A stretch of 64,000 nucleotides of DNA, taken from Geomonas propionica (lineage in GTDB: Bacteria > Desulfobacterota > Desulfuromonadia > Geobacterales > Geobacteraceae). Under the pieces are notes generated by a model. It saw only the letters and a program-made list of their open reading frames with translations. It did not search any database and had not been told where the DNA came from. A program made the translations under genes and the position numbers. The DNA lies in assembly GCF_016458235.1 (NCBI RefSeq), contig NZ_JAEMHK010000002.1:372001-436000 (forward strand), in the 5' to 3' direction. Below are positions 26,001 to 33,933 of this stretch, piece after piece. The number at the start of each line of letters is the position of its first letter. Positions within the stretch are counted from its first letter, which is position 1.

Positions 26001-29000
26001 TGTTCCTCCACCACCGCGGTGCCCCCAAGGTATGAGCCCTGATCGGTGCGGTATTGGGCGCGCCCGCCGTAGACGTAGCGCTTCTCACCCCCTCCCTGGG
26101 CCTGGTAGGTGACCACGATGGTGACCGGGTTCAGGAACTGGTCCAGCGAGGGGACCGGTTCCTTGAACAGGATGGTGCCGGCCAAGTAATCGATGGAGTA
26201 GTCGGCGTAGCGCACTTTCTCGCTAATCGACAGGACCCGCTCGGAGTGGTAGCGATCGCGCACCTCGATGCGGACCCGCTCGCTGTTCTCGAACACGGGC
26301 CGGCGCGACAACAGGTAATGGCCGGAGGTGCCGTTGCCGGGGATCTCGTCGCGGGTGATCGCTTCCTCGGTGCGGCTTTCGAAGCCCTTCACAGTGAGGT
26401 TGTCCCGGTTCACTTCCACCTTCACCCCGTTCAGTGCCCGGTCATAGCGGGAGAACTCGTTCTCGGAGAGGTCGGTGCGGTAGTCGCCTGCCATCAGGTA
26501 GGAACGGCCGGATTCCACCTTCAGATAGAGTTTGCCCCTTGACTCGGCGTCGTAGCCGATGTCGGTGGCGTCGCCGTAGACCGGGTAGTACTTCTCGGGG
26601 TCAATGGTCTGGAACACGCCGTCGCGGCGCTCCTTGTGCGAGTCGTAGGCGGCGGTGAGGAGGTACTTGCCGAGGATCTTGCCGCGGGTGAAGAAGGCGA
26701 GCCGCTCCTCGTGGAAGATGCCTTCGTCGAAGCGGTCGTCGCGATCGATCTTTTCCAGATGGCCGCTGACCGATTTGGCGCCCACCGTGACGCTGCCGAG
26801 ACCGACCAGGATCCAGTCGCGCAGTTCCGGGGTGAAATAGAGGTCGGCGGCGGCGCGGTTGCCCTGGTCGTCGAGGGCCAGGATCTGGCCCGGGCCGGTG
26901 CTGCGGGTGGCGCGCACACGGAACACGGCAAGGCCTTCCCGCACCGGGACTTGGTGGCCCGGGAGCTTGGCGTCGAGGTCTAGCTCCACCAGTTCGCCCC
27001 TGGTGATGGAGACGGTGACCATGCCGGTGCCGGCCACGCGTTTGCCCGCACGGTCCAGCAATTCCACGGTGAAGGGGACGGTGGTCTTGTTGTCGGCGGG
27101 GAGGTCGACCCGCTCCGGGGTAAGGCGCAGCGCCGCGACCGGGCCGGCCGGACCAGGGCCGGCCAACGCTGCCAGCGCTGTCGTCCCTGCAAGCACTGTC
27201 GGCACTGTCGGCACTGTCGTCCCTGGCGGCACAGTAGACGCTGTCAGGCCGCTGAGACTAGCAGTGTTTCCCATGCTTCCCATGCTTCCCATGCTTCCCA
27301 TAGTTCCCATGCCTGCCGCCCCCGCCCCTTCCGCCTTGGGCACCAGTGCAAAGTCGCCGCGCGCCGGGCCGCCAAAGGGGACGGTAACAAACTGCGACCA
27401 CCCCACCCCGGCAAAGGCGGTGTTGTACGGCAGCGAGCGCAGGGCAGGGTTCAACGTGCTGCGGTCTATCTTCAGCACGTGGTCGCCGGAAGCAACGCCG
27501 GTGAAACTGTATTTACCCTCGCTGTCGCTGAACACGAAGGAACCGTCCTCCAGATAGATCCTTACTCCGGGCTCGCCCGGCTCGCCGGGGTCCGGGACCC
27601 CATTGCCGTTATCGTCCCGGAAGATCCTGCCCATGATGACCGCCTTGTCTCCAAGAATGGAGGGACGCACCTTGACCGCTGCACTGGCCGGAGGGGAGAT
27701 ACTGCTGCTCCCGCTATCGGTGAGCCCGGAGGCCCGAGCCCAGTTGACGCTGGTTCCTACCGGGACCTCGGCGGAAAGGACCAGCCGGTAGGAGAGCATC
27801 TTCACCCCGCCGGGCGCCATGCTCCCCACATCCCAACTCAGTTGCTGCGAAGCCCCCTGGGGGTCGGCGATTGCGAAGCCGTCCAGGTGGCTCGATCCCT
27901 TCAGGTACCTAAAGCCCCTGGGGATGCGGTCCTCCACCGTGACATGCTCCAAGGGCGACGCCCCGACGTTTTCCACCCGCACGGTGTAGGCCACGATGTC
28001 CCCGGCCTCGGCAGCGGCACTGCCAGCCTGTTTGGTCACCAGGAGCGCACGCCCCAGCACGGTATTGAAGGTGCTGTTGCTGAGAACAGGCGCACTGTTG
28101 AGGCTGCTGGTGACGCCGGCGGTGTTGACGATGGGGGCATTGCCGGGGGCATCCCTGCGCACCGCGGCACGAAAGGTCGCCTCTCCACTGAAACCGGCGG
28201 GAAGGACCGGGATGTCGAAGCGCAGGGACCTGCTGCCCGCATCGTAGCTTACCGTGCCGGAGAGGCCCTCCGGGAGTGCCGCGCTCCCCTGCTGGTACTC
28301 GAGAAGTTCATCCAACGGATCCACCACCAGCACGCCCGACACCGGGGAGGATTCGCCGTTCATCAGAGCCAATCCGTAGGAGAGAACAGCACCCGGCAGC
28401 ACCGCCCCCCCGGGGCTCACCGTCTTCAGGACCGCGACGCTCCCGGGAATGGGAACCAGCAACTGGTCGTTGATACTGCTGCTTCGGGCCGGGACCAGCA
28501 CCGACGTCGCCGATACCACGATGGTCGCCACCCTCCCCTCGCTCCCGGCCGGGGGAACCGCCCGAAGCACCAGGTCCACCGATCCCCCAGCGGGGACCGG
28601 TCCTATGACCTGCACCCCCTCGGTGTTGGTGGACACGGGGGTCACGCCGTCGGCCAGATAGAAACGCAAGGTGGGTGCGGGGCCGGTGTCGGTCACCCCC
28701 TGCGACACCATCGCCTTCAACTGGAAACTGTCCGGCGAGTTGCCCCTGTTGCTGAGTACATGCTGGAAATGGACCGGCACCCCCACCTTGGCGGTTGCGG
28801 TACGAGGGGGAGCCAGCGCGGGATCCGCCAAGTCCTTGATGGTGATCTGGGTCTGGTTGGAGCGGGCCTGGCGCAAGGCGGGCATGGCGAAGCGGGCGGA
28901 GAAGTCGTGGCTGATCACGGTACCCGAGGGGGTGAGGGAGAGGACAGCACCGGGGAAGGCGAGCGCAAACGCCACCCCAAGGAGGCATGCCCGGACCAGT

Positions 29001-29035
29001 TTCCCTCCCATCTTGCGCCATCCCGGGACCGTCAT
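23003..29035 (-). CDS. Giant envelope protein: repeat domains, predicted beta-barrel and OmpA-like domain
   Basis: A 2010-residue exported protein (signal peptide to about residue 33, ending AVLSLTPS). Two DUF11-like repeat domains lie around 198 and 327 ([29 protein letters not shown]), then an SdrD-like domain (about 465-540, GRIFRDDNGNGVPDPGEPG). A short Met-Gly-Ser tract at about 576-592 and a Pro/Thr linker come before another Ig-like part (about 640-735). A long region of about 740-1555 has regularly spaced aromatic strands (DYRTDLSENEFSRYDRALNG; GYNYARLDDRDL), as expected of an outer-membrane beta-barrel. An OmpA-like peptidoglycan-binding domain is at about 1735-1838 (VIVEGHTDGIGS; LSKKRCDAAADYL). 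The C-terminal 170 residues are beta-rich. The barrel plus OmpA combination suggests an outer-membrane anchor. Barrel topology is inferred. Confidence 0.9.
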   Translation of the reverse strand: MTVPGWRKMGGKLVRACLLGVAFALAFPGAVLSLTPSGTVISHDFSARFAMPALRQARSNQTQITIKDLADPALAPPRTATAKVGVPVHFQHVLSNRGNSPDSFQLKAMVSQGVTDTGPAPTLRFYLADGVTPVSTNTEGVQVIGPVPAGGSVDLVLRAVPPAGSEGRVATIVVSATSVLVPARSSSINDQLLVPIPGSVAVLKTVSPGGAVLPGAVLSYGLALMNGESSPVSGVLVVDPLDELLEYQQGSAALPEGLSGTVSYDAGSRSLRFDIPVLPAGFSGEATFRAAVRRDAPGNAPIVNTAGVTSSLNSAPVLSNSTFNTVLGRALLVTKQAGSAAAEAGDIVAYTVRVENVGASPLEHVTVEDRIPRGFRYLKGSSHLDGFAIADPQGASQQLSWDVGSMAPGGVKMLSYRLVLSAEVPVGTSVNWARASGLTDSGSSSISPPASAAVKVRPSILGDKAVIMGRIFRDDNGNGVPDPGEPGEPGVRIYLEDGSFVFSDSEGKYSFTGVASGDHVLKIDRSTLNPALRSLPYNTAFAGVGWSQFVTVPFGGPARGDFALVPKAEGAGAAGMGTMGSMGSMGSMGNTASLSGLTASTVPPGTTVPTVPTVLAGTTALAALAGPGPAGPVAALRLTPERVDLPADNKTTVPFTVELLDRAGKRVAGTGMVTVSITRGELVELDLDAKLPGHQVPVREGLAVFRVRATRSTGPGQILALDDQGNRAAADLYFTPELRDWILVGLGSVTVGAKSVSGHLEKIDRDDRFDEGIFHEERLAFFTRGKILGKYLLTAAYDSHKERRDGVFQTIDPEKYYPVYGDATDIGYDAESRGKLYLKVESGRSYLMAGDYRTDLSENEFSRYDRALNGVKVEVNRDNLTVKGFESRTEEAITRDEIPGNGTSGHYLLSRRPVFENSERVRIEVRDRYHSERVLSISEKVRYADYSIDYLAGTILFKEPVPSLDQFLNPVTIVVTYQAQGGGEKRYVYGGRAQYRTDQGSYLGGTAVVEEHGGKDTSLYGLDAGGHLGKWLTVKGEGAVSESLEKGRGSAWKTDLTLRPLEPVALGLYYRKVDADFFNPSMSGSETGTQKYGGRLDYRAPGNTLIFAESFVQRNDIADRRLVGNQLGVARKFSLLDAEAGVKLVSQEQEGKSGDSDLIYGGVKGSLTPKLDATLRREQLLSSSSIAEYQSKTFLKLDYRLSDRTKAFITEEYQEGSPLIRHATLFGLESRLSERMRLTTGYSLSSGVLGSTEQSNIDLHTKLMEQDGFSLASRTGYQLGNSLTGERGQAVLGLNSRYRVAQGLFLNSSFERVQAVQGDGGTRTAFTLASEYLRAKDLKLTGRYEIRTGPGETASLYGAHAAYRLSPSLTLLGKASFWDRDTDAGNDITVDSYVGGAFRPLAGNPLQLLSLVRYKVEKRGTLTGAPDNRSVIMSAEPTYRLVSRWTAQGKYAGKLSWSEGVGGRFNSYTDLFLAGLSYDLAERWELSAYLKLLNQYDAGMHSLGAVGSAGFRVYRNVVLSAGYNYARLDDRDLTGETYQGQGPFVGIKVKFDEDMFESADARVLPLPAPPPAPAAAAPPEPDPEPVPAVLVTLERVDEPLLLSGSAELFTLLVNGETARLPSTAVTLSRERLASLDLKGGRFAVPLRLLTSVEEPAQIRSWNLVFLNRSGEEIRTIGGNGAPPKRIAWEGKTDRSRVEQGEIYQCQLQVTYLDGSVFRTGRELFGVNRREAVLLTLAGGAFVFDKSALTTEAKRLLSGAARVLREHPDEQVIVEGHTDGIGSTEYNMALSKKRCDAAADYLVRAEGIAAGRLVRRWFGKSRPVADNVTTPGRRLNRRVELKGDYQQVRPTGPDDRYRTRHFVIINGRDIPVDDLGRYETSLPGETGRLKVEMGDSRGRFLAAELPLPELTVAQPAGSVVVRYGAAASGVSVSADGGIVCRLSGSTGEGERLELDGREVPLTLGSFAVEFPLGSGDRVLGMVVRNGVGCSKLLNLRLRSEKQLVSPVAVQP
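27179..27311. repeat. Nine-base tandem repeats inside the giant envelope gene
   Basis: CCCATGCTT units stand in tandem at 27268-27311 (encoding Met-Gly-Ser repeats), and CACTGTCGG units at 27190-27227 (encoding Thr-Val-Pro repeats). Both are in frame and in a low-complexity linker. Such arrays can change copy number by slippage without shifting the frame. Confidence 0.8.
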
Positions 29036-29055
29036 CAGTTTCCCCGATCAATGCA

Positions 29056-30363
29056 TTATTGAACTTGCGCCTTGAAGAACAGGTAGATGGTCTTGCCCGG
29101 TGGCACGGAACCGCCGGCGGTGACGGTGGCCCCGCCTCCCAGTTGAGCGGTCACGGTTCCGTTCGCGATCCTGACCAGGCCGCATTCCGCCGCCACGCAG
29201 GGGGCCCCTTCGCCGGTCGAGGCCAGGGACAACAAGAGCGAGTCGGGCACGACCGAGAGTCCCGAGGGGATGGGGCTGTCTATGGTAACGGAGGTGGCCG
29301 GGGCCGAGCCGCCGTTGGTGACCGCCATTCGGTACTGCAGCAGGTCCCCGGGCACCGCATCGGCGCTAGCCGCGAAGATCCCTCCCTTGGTGAGGTTGCG
29401 CACCCCCTCGCTGAGCAGTACGACCGGGGCTACCGCAGTGGTATTGACCTGGTCCGTCCCACTTGCCCCGCTCCCCGACACCGAAAGGAGCGACTCGCCG
29501 CGCGCGCCGTCGCTGCCCGCTTCCGGCACAGTGACCGCCAGGAAAAACCGGTACGATGATCCCGGCACCAGGGATCCCGTTCCCAGGCAGCCGTTGCTTT
29601 CGCCGGGCTGGCGTAACCCGTCGCCGGCAATCCCACCTCCGGCACCATCGTCGGCGAACAGCTCTCCGCTCCAGCCGCTCCCCATGGCGACGGAGAGGGC
29701 GAAGGCGTTGTCGCCATTGCCGACGTTGGTGACCGTGTAGGGATAATTCACCACGGTACCGGGGGCGCCGGAGCCATCGGATGGGGCCGAGACGGTCACC
29801 GCAGGGGTCTGCACACAGGCCACCGTCTCCGTCTTCGCCTGGTCGAGGGCCAAAGGATCCCCGATGGAGACCGCCGTGATCGCAACGCGGTAGCTCGCCC
29901 CCAAGGTGAAGGAAGTCGGGCTCACCCGCACCAGCAGCGTGAGCGACTCTCCCGGCACCAGCGTCGCGCTCAGATACCCTGCTCCCGAGAGGGCCGCGGA
30001 CTGTTCCGCACCGGCATCATCGAGGTAGCTAACCGTGACCCCGCCCCCGCTCCCCGTGCCGGTAAGCAGAAAGCGGTCGGGTTGGTCTCCGGCGTTCTTC
30101 ACGAGCACCCGGAACTGGGCCGGAAGCCCCGGGTAGGCGGGTTGTGACCGGGTCTGCACCACCGCCGTGGACTCGTAGATTCCCTGTCCCAGATATGCGG
30201 CGTCGGTTTCGCTAGCCAGCCGGACCATGAGGTCGGGACGGCACGCCGCGAAGGCCTCGTTTCCCATGAGGAACAGGAAAAACAAAACGCAGCAAAGCTG
30301 CGCAAGTTGTCGGATCGGGGTCTTAGGTGGTATAGGAAATTTATTAAAACAAGCTAATATCAT
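29056..30363 (-). CDS. Secreted DUF11-like repeat protein, 435 residues
   Basis: The first gene of the envelope array. A signal peptide (to about residue 39, FFLFLMGNEAFAAC) includes a Cys at the predicted cleavage point. No clean lipobox is evident, so the Cys may simply be the first mature residue. The mature protein is beta-rich, with DUF11-like units: VKNAGDQPDRF, YTVTNVGNGDNAF and MAVTNGGSAPATSVTIDSPIPSGLSVVP. It is probably extracellular or periplasmic. It lies 20 bases before the 2010-residue gene, with which it shares domain style. Confidence 0.82.
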   Translation of the reverse strand: MILACFNKFPIPPKTPIRQLAQLCCVLFFLFLMGNEAFAACRPDLMVRLASETDAAYLGQGIYESTAVVQTRSQPAYPGLPAQFRVLVKNAGDQPDRFLLTGTGSGGGVTVSYLDDAGAEQSAALSGAGYLSATLVPGESLTLLVRVSPTSFTLGASYRVAITAVSIGDPLALDQAKTETVACVQTPAVTVSAPSDGSGAPGTVVNYPYTVTNVGNGDNAFALSVAMGSGWSGELFADDGAGGGIAGDGLRQPGESNGCLGTGSLVPGSSYRFFLAVTVPEAGSDGARGESLLSVSGSGASGTDQVNTTAVAPVVLLSEGVRNLTKGGIFAASADAVPGDLLQYRMAVTNGGSAPATSVTIDSPIPSGLSVVPDSLLLSLASTGEGAPCVAAECGLVRIANGTVTAQLGGGATVTAGGSVPPGKTIYLFFKAQVQ

Positions 30364-30476
30364 GTCTTAGAAAATATCAGACGGCGGCGCATAGGCAACA
30401 GCGGGAAAGAAAATTTGTCTTTTCCCCTGTCAAATGGTATGTACGGAAACCTGGACCGAAGGGTCCCGAGGGAGGA

Positions 30477-30719
30477 ATGATGGAAACCGCCAATCGCTAT
30501 TATCAGCTCGCCAACCGCGACATCGTGTACATGAAATATATCCTGGAGGCCCACGAGGGGCTCACCATGATGAGCACCATCGACGGCAAGCGGGGCATCG
30601 TGCGGGTCAACTACCAGGTATGTTTCGCCGCCGAGGTGGACTCGATGATGCGGGCGCTGGGGCAGGAAATACAGATCACCGAGGTGACAGAGGCAGGTGA
30701 GCCGTGCTCGAAAGCGTAG
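30477..30719 (+). CDS. DUF4911-like protein
   Basis: An 80-residue protein (MMETANRYYQLANRDIVYMKYILEAHEGL, in part) that I take for the DUF4911 family: short, with a strand-helix core and a Cys near residue 49 (NYQVCFAAE). Tandem ATGs at 30477 and 30480 follow GGAGGA. The second has better ribosome spacing. Its last 16 bases overlap the start of tldD, so the two are translationally coupled. The molecular role is unknown. Confidence 0.72.
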   Translation: MMETANRYYQLANRDIVYMKYILEAHEGLTMMSTIDGKRGIVRVNYQVCFAAEVDSMMRALGQEIQITEVTEAGEPCSKA

Positions 30720-32086
30720 ATGCCGCGGCCATCCTGAAACGGGCCCTCGCCTCTGGGGGCGAGTTCGCCGACATTTACTACGAGGACGGCGCTTACACCT
30801 CGGTCACTTGCGAGGACGGCAAGGTGGAACGGGTGCTGTCGGCGACGGACCGCGGCATCGGGATCCGCGTCATTTCCGGCTTCTCGACCGCCTACGCCTA
30901 CACCAACCAGCTAAGCCAGGACTCCCTGCTGGAGCTCGCCGAGACGGTGAGCCGCGGTGTGCGCAGCGGTGTCCCCCACCCCGATTTCAACCTCTGTGTC
31001 CGCAAATCGGCTCAGGGGTACGCGGTGGCGATCCCGCCCGACCAGGTGGAACTGGCGCAGAAGGTCGCGCTGGTGGGGCGTGCCGACCGGGCCGCGCGCG
31101 GCTTCGATCCCCGCATCCGTCAGGTGCTGGCGGTCTACCGCGATACCCGGGTCAAGACCCAGAACGTCAACTCCCTGGGGGAGTTCCACGAGGAGAATTC
31201 CTGCTCCACCGTCTTCATGACCCAGGTCGTGGCACAGGACGGTAAGGTGACCCAAACCGGTTACGAGCCGGTGGGGGCCGCCCGGGGCTTCGAGCTCTTC
31301 GACGAGTTCCCGCCCGAGGAGTTGGCTCTGAAAGCGGCGCAGCGCGGGGTGATGATGCTCGGGGCGCGCAAGTCTCCGGCTGGGCAGTTCCCGGTGGTGC
31401 TCTCCAGCGAGGCGGGGGGAACCATGGTGCACGAGGCGATCGGCCACGGTTTGGAGGCGGACCTGGTGCAGGCGGGGAGTTCGGTGTACCGGGGGAGGAT
31501 CGGCGAGCAGGTCGCCTCGGAACTGATCACGGTCATCGACGACGCCACCATCCCCTACGCGCGCGGCTCCTTCGGCTTCGACAGCGAGGGGACGCCGGCC
31601 CAGAAGACCGTGCTGGTGGAAAACGGCATCCTCAAGGGATACCTGTACGACCGGCTCTCGGCCCTGAAGGCGGGGGGCGCCTCCACCGGCAACGGCCGGC
31701 GCGAGTCCTACCGTAACCGCCCCATCGTGCGAATGACCAACACCTTGATCGCGCCGGGCGTAAGCGATCCCGGTGAAATCCTGAGGAGCGTGCCTAACGG
31801 CCTCTTCGTCAAGCGCATGGGAGGGGGACAGGTCAACACGGTGAACGGGGACTTCGTCTTCGAGGTTACCGAGGGATACCTGATCGAGAACGGCGCCATC
31901 GCGGAGCCGGTCCGGGGGGCGACCCTGGCGGGGAACGGCCCCGAGGTACTTAGGCAGATTGCCATGGTGGGTAGCGACTTGGGTTTCGGCATCGGCACCT
32001 GCGGCAAGGACGGCCAAGGGGTGCCGGTCTCCGACGCCCAGCCGACGCTCCTCATCCCCGCCATCACCGTCGGCGGCGCACGATAA
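30704..32086 (+). CDS. tldD: Zinc metalloprotease TldD
   Basis: A 460-residue member of the TldD/PmbA family. The metal motif HEAIGH stands at residues 243-248 (MVHEAIGHGLEAD), and the C-terminal family stretch GTCGKDGQGVPVSDAQPTLLI is present. TldD acts with TldE on unfolded or modified peptides. TldE/PmbA is not in this window. GTG 30704 is the start, placed inside the end of the DUF4911-like gene. Confidence 0.95.
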   Translation: MLESVDAAAILKRALASGGEFADIYYEDGAYTSVTCEDGKVERVLSATDRGIGIRVISGFSTAYAYTNQLSQDSLLELAETVSRGVRSGVPHPDFNLCVRKSAQGYAVAIPPDQVELAQKVALVGRADRAARGFDPRIRQVLAVYRDTRVKTQNVNSLGEFHEENSCSTVFMTQVVAQDGKVTQTGYEPVGAARGFELFDEFPPEELALKAAQRGVMMLGARKSPAGQFPVVLSSEAGGTMVHEAIGHGLEADLVQAGSSVYRGRIGEQVASELITVIDDATIPYARGSFGFDSEGTPAQKTVLVENGILKGYLYDRLSALKAGGASTGNGRRESYRNRPIVRMTNTLIAPGVSDPGEILRSVPNGLFVKRMGGGQVNTVNGDFVFEVTEGYLIENGAIAEPVRGATLAGNGPEVLRQIAMVGSDLGFGIGTCGKDGQGVPVSDAQPTLLIPAITVGGAR

Positions 32087-32093
32087 TAAAAGA

Positions 32094-32115
32094 GGCCGAG
32101 GGTTGATCCTCGGCC
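32094..32115 (-). terminator. Hairpin terminator between tldD and the C13 peptidase gene
   Basis: GGCCGAGG and CCTCGGCC form an 8-bp stem at 32094-32115. On the minus strand it is followed by TCTTTTATTA, suiting the leftward C13 gene. On the plus strand no T tract follows, so it is a poorer terminator for tldD. Confidence 0.6.
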
Positions 32116-32128
32116 ACTGAGGTTACAT

Positions 32129-32220
32129 CCCCACTCCCCTTGGGAGAGGGTCAGGGTGAGGAGATTGGGAGCAACCGTCCCTCACCCGCCCTGCGGGCAC
32201 CCTCTCCCGGAGGGCGAGGG
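32129..32220. repeat. CCCTCTCCC/GGGAGAGGG palindromic repeat
   Basis: Nested C-rich and G-rich arms (ACTCCCCTTGGGAGAGGGTC and the later CCCTCTCCCGGAGGGCGAGGG) form a long imperfect hairpin between convergent genes. It belongs with the elements at 6.3, 36.8, 50.0 and 58.7 kb. Confidence 0.6.
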
Positions 32221-32249
32221 AACAGCCCCACTGATCCGCCCCACTCCCC

Positions 32250-33752
32250 CTACTTTGCTTGCCACTGTTCCAATTCCTTTTGCAGCCTCTTCAGCACCGG
32301 CCAGATCTCCTTTCCCGCCCAAATCTGCGGGTTGGAGGGGGTCTCGCCCCGCTCTTCTTCCCATTTCCTGATGGTGTCGCGGCTCTTCTCGAAGGCGTCA
32401 GTGAAACTGAAGGTGCCTCTGAGCGCGTCGCCGACGAAGGCCTCGCCGAACCAGGTGTAGTTCTCCCCGAAGCCACAGCCGAAGGACTCGTGGGTCGCAT
32501 CCGCCGCCGTTATCAGCAGGCTGTCGTTATCCTGCAGAGGCTGAATGAACCCTCCCGAGAAGCACGCGGAAACCACCACGACCTTGTACTTGATCCCGGA
32601 TTTCTGCATCATGCGCCGCAGGGATTCCGGCGTCACCTGCTTAAGTTCCAGGGGAGCGTTGCTCACCTCCAGTTCCTGATCCCGCGACCCGTGTGAACTG
32701 AGATAGAGAAAGAGCACGTCCTCGTCGCGGTTCATCACCTCTCCCACCCGCACCAGGGCGCGCTCCAGGTTGCCGACGGTGGCGAAGGGAAGCGTGGTGG
32801 CGCTCTGCGGGTTGTTGGCCAACAGCACGGACCGGCCCGCCGTCCCGAAGCGGGTATCGAAGAGCTGTCGGGTCACGCTGAGTTCCTTGAGGAAGACGTC
32901 CTGGGAGGCATCGCCGGCAAAGCCGATGAAGTAGAGGTCGCTGCGGCCGTGTCGTCCGGGGAGGAGGGCGCCCAGTTGGTCATCAAGGAGATGGTTCTGG
33001 GCCGCGAGCACCTGGTCGGTGAGGGAGAGTTCCCCGCTCTCGTTGCCCCCTTCATTGCTTACCCACAGGTCGCCGCGCTGGTAGAAATAGAGCGGCGGCA
33101 CCAGCAGCACCAGGAACAGCAAGGCGAGCCCGAGGCAACGTCTCCAGCCACGGTGGCCATCCAGACGGAGCAGGAATACGACCGCCGCCGCCACCCACCA
33201 GCCGAAGAAACGGTAATAGTGCGGCGCCGCTAGGTGGTCCGAGAACCATTCGAAAGGGCGCCACTGGGCGAGCCACTCCAGGATCCCATGGCTGACCTCG
33301 ATGGGGATGCTGATGGCGACCAGGGCGCAGGTGACGCCGGCGAGGGCTGATGGCCGTTGCAGCATGCGCCGGGCCGCCAGTCCGAAGAGCAGGAACAGGG
33401 GGAGGTAAAAAAGAAAATAGGGCAACGAGGAGTAGGAGAGACTTCCGCCGCGCCCGACCAGCAGCAAGGAAACCAGCAGGTTGAAAACCATGTCGGCGCA
33501 GACCAGCAGCACCAGGTTGGCCGGGGTCGAGTCGAGCCTTTCAAAGCCCGAGCGCAGAAAGAGCGCGCCACGCAGGCCGCCATAGAGCTCAGCGCCGAGG
33601 CGCGCCAGGGCGCTTTTCACCGTCAGCGGCTCGCGGGGGGAGCCAGGTTCGGCGATGCACTCCTCTCTTCCGGAAGCGGGGTCGGGCACAGCTTCGGCAG
33701 GTGGTTCGATGGGGCGGTCCGGTGTCATGTCGGTGGTGCGTTCCTCACTCAT
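32250..33752 (-). CDS. Membrane-bound C13 (legumain-like) cysteine peptidase
   Basis: A 500-residue protein with a disordered N-terminus to about residue 45 and then about five membrane segments: roughly 80-100, 105-125, 133-152, 180-197 and 207-225. A periplasm- or cytosol-facing peptidase C13 domain (about 245-500) follows. The catalytic His354 lies in SSHGSRD and Cys397 in SACFSGGF, the legumain/caspase dyad arrangement. Family members cut after Asn or Asp, and substrates in this host are unknown. It is divergent from the DAHP synthase gene and monocistronic. Confidence 0.86.
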   Translation of the reverse strand: MSEERTTDMTPDRPIEPPAEAVPDPASGREECIAEPGSPREPLTVKSALARLGAELYGGLRGALFLRSGFERLDSTPANLVLLVCADMVFNLLVSLLLVGRGGSLSYSSLPYFLFYLPLFLLFGLAARRMLQRPSALAGVTCALVAISIPIEVSHGILEWLAQWRPFEWFSDHLAAPHYYRFFGWWVAAAVVFLLRLDGHRGWRRCLGLALLFLVLLVPPLYFYQRGDLWVSNEGGNESGELSLTDQVLAAQNHLLDDQLGALLPGRHGRSDLYFIGFAGDASQDVFLKELSVTRQLFDTRFGTAGRSVLLANNPQSATTLPFATVGNLERALVRVGEVMNRDEDVLFLYLSSHGSRDQELEVSNAPLELKQVTPESLRRMMQKSGIKYKVVVVSACFSGGFIQPLQDNDSLLITAADATHESFGCGFGENYTWFGEAFVGDALRGTFSFTDAFEKSRDTIRKWEEERGETPSNPQIWAGKEIWPVLKRLQKELEQWQAK

Positions 33753-33933
33753 GGTCGTGCATCATACCACGACAGCGCCGGTTTGGAAGAGTGTTTAACA
33801 TGGCCTTCATTGATTTTATTAACTTTTTAGTTTTTCAATCGCCTTAATCCTGCTACCATTGCAACGCGTTCGGCGGCTCGCGTGCATGCTTGCCCACCGG
33901 ATCCCCTATTCTCACCATGAACGAGGTTTCAGC

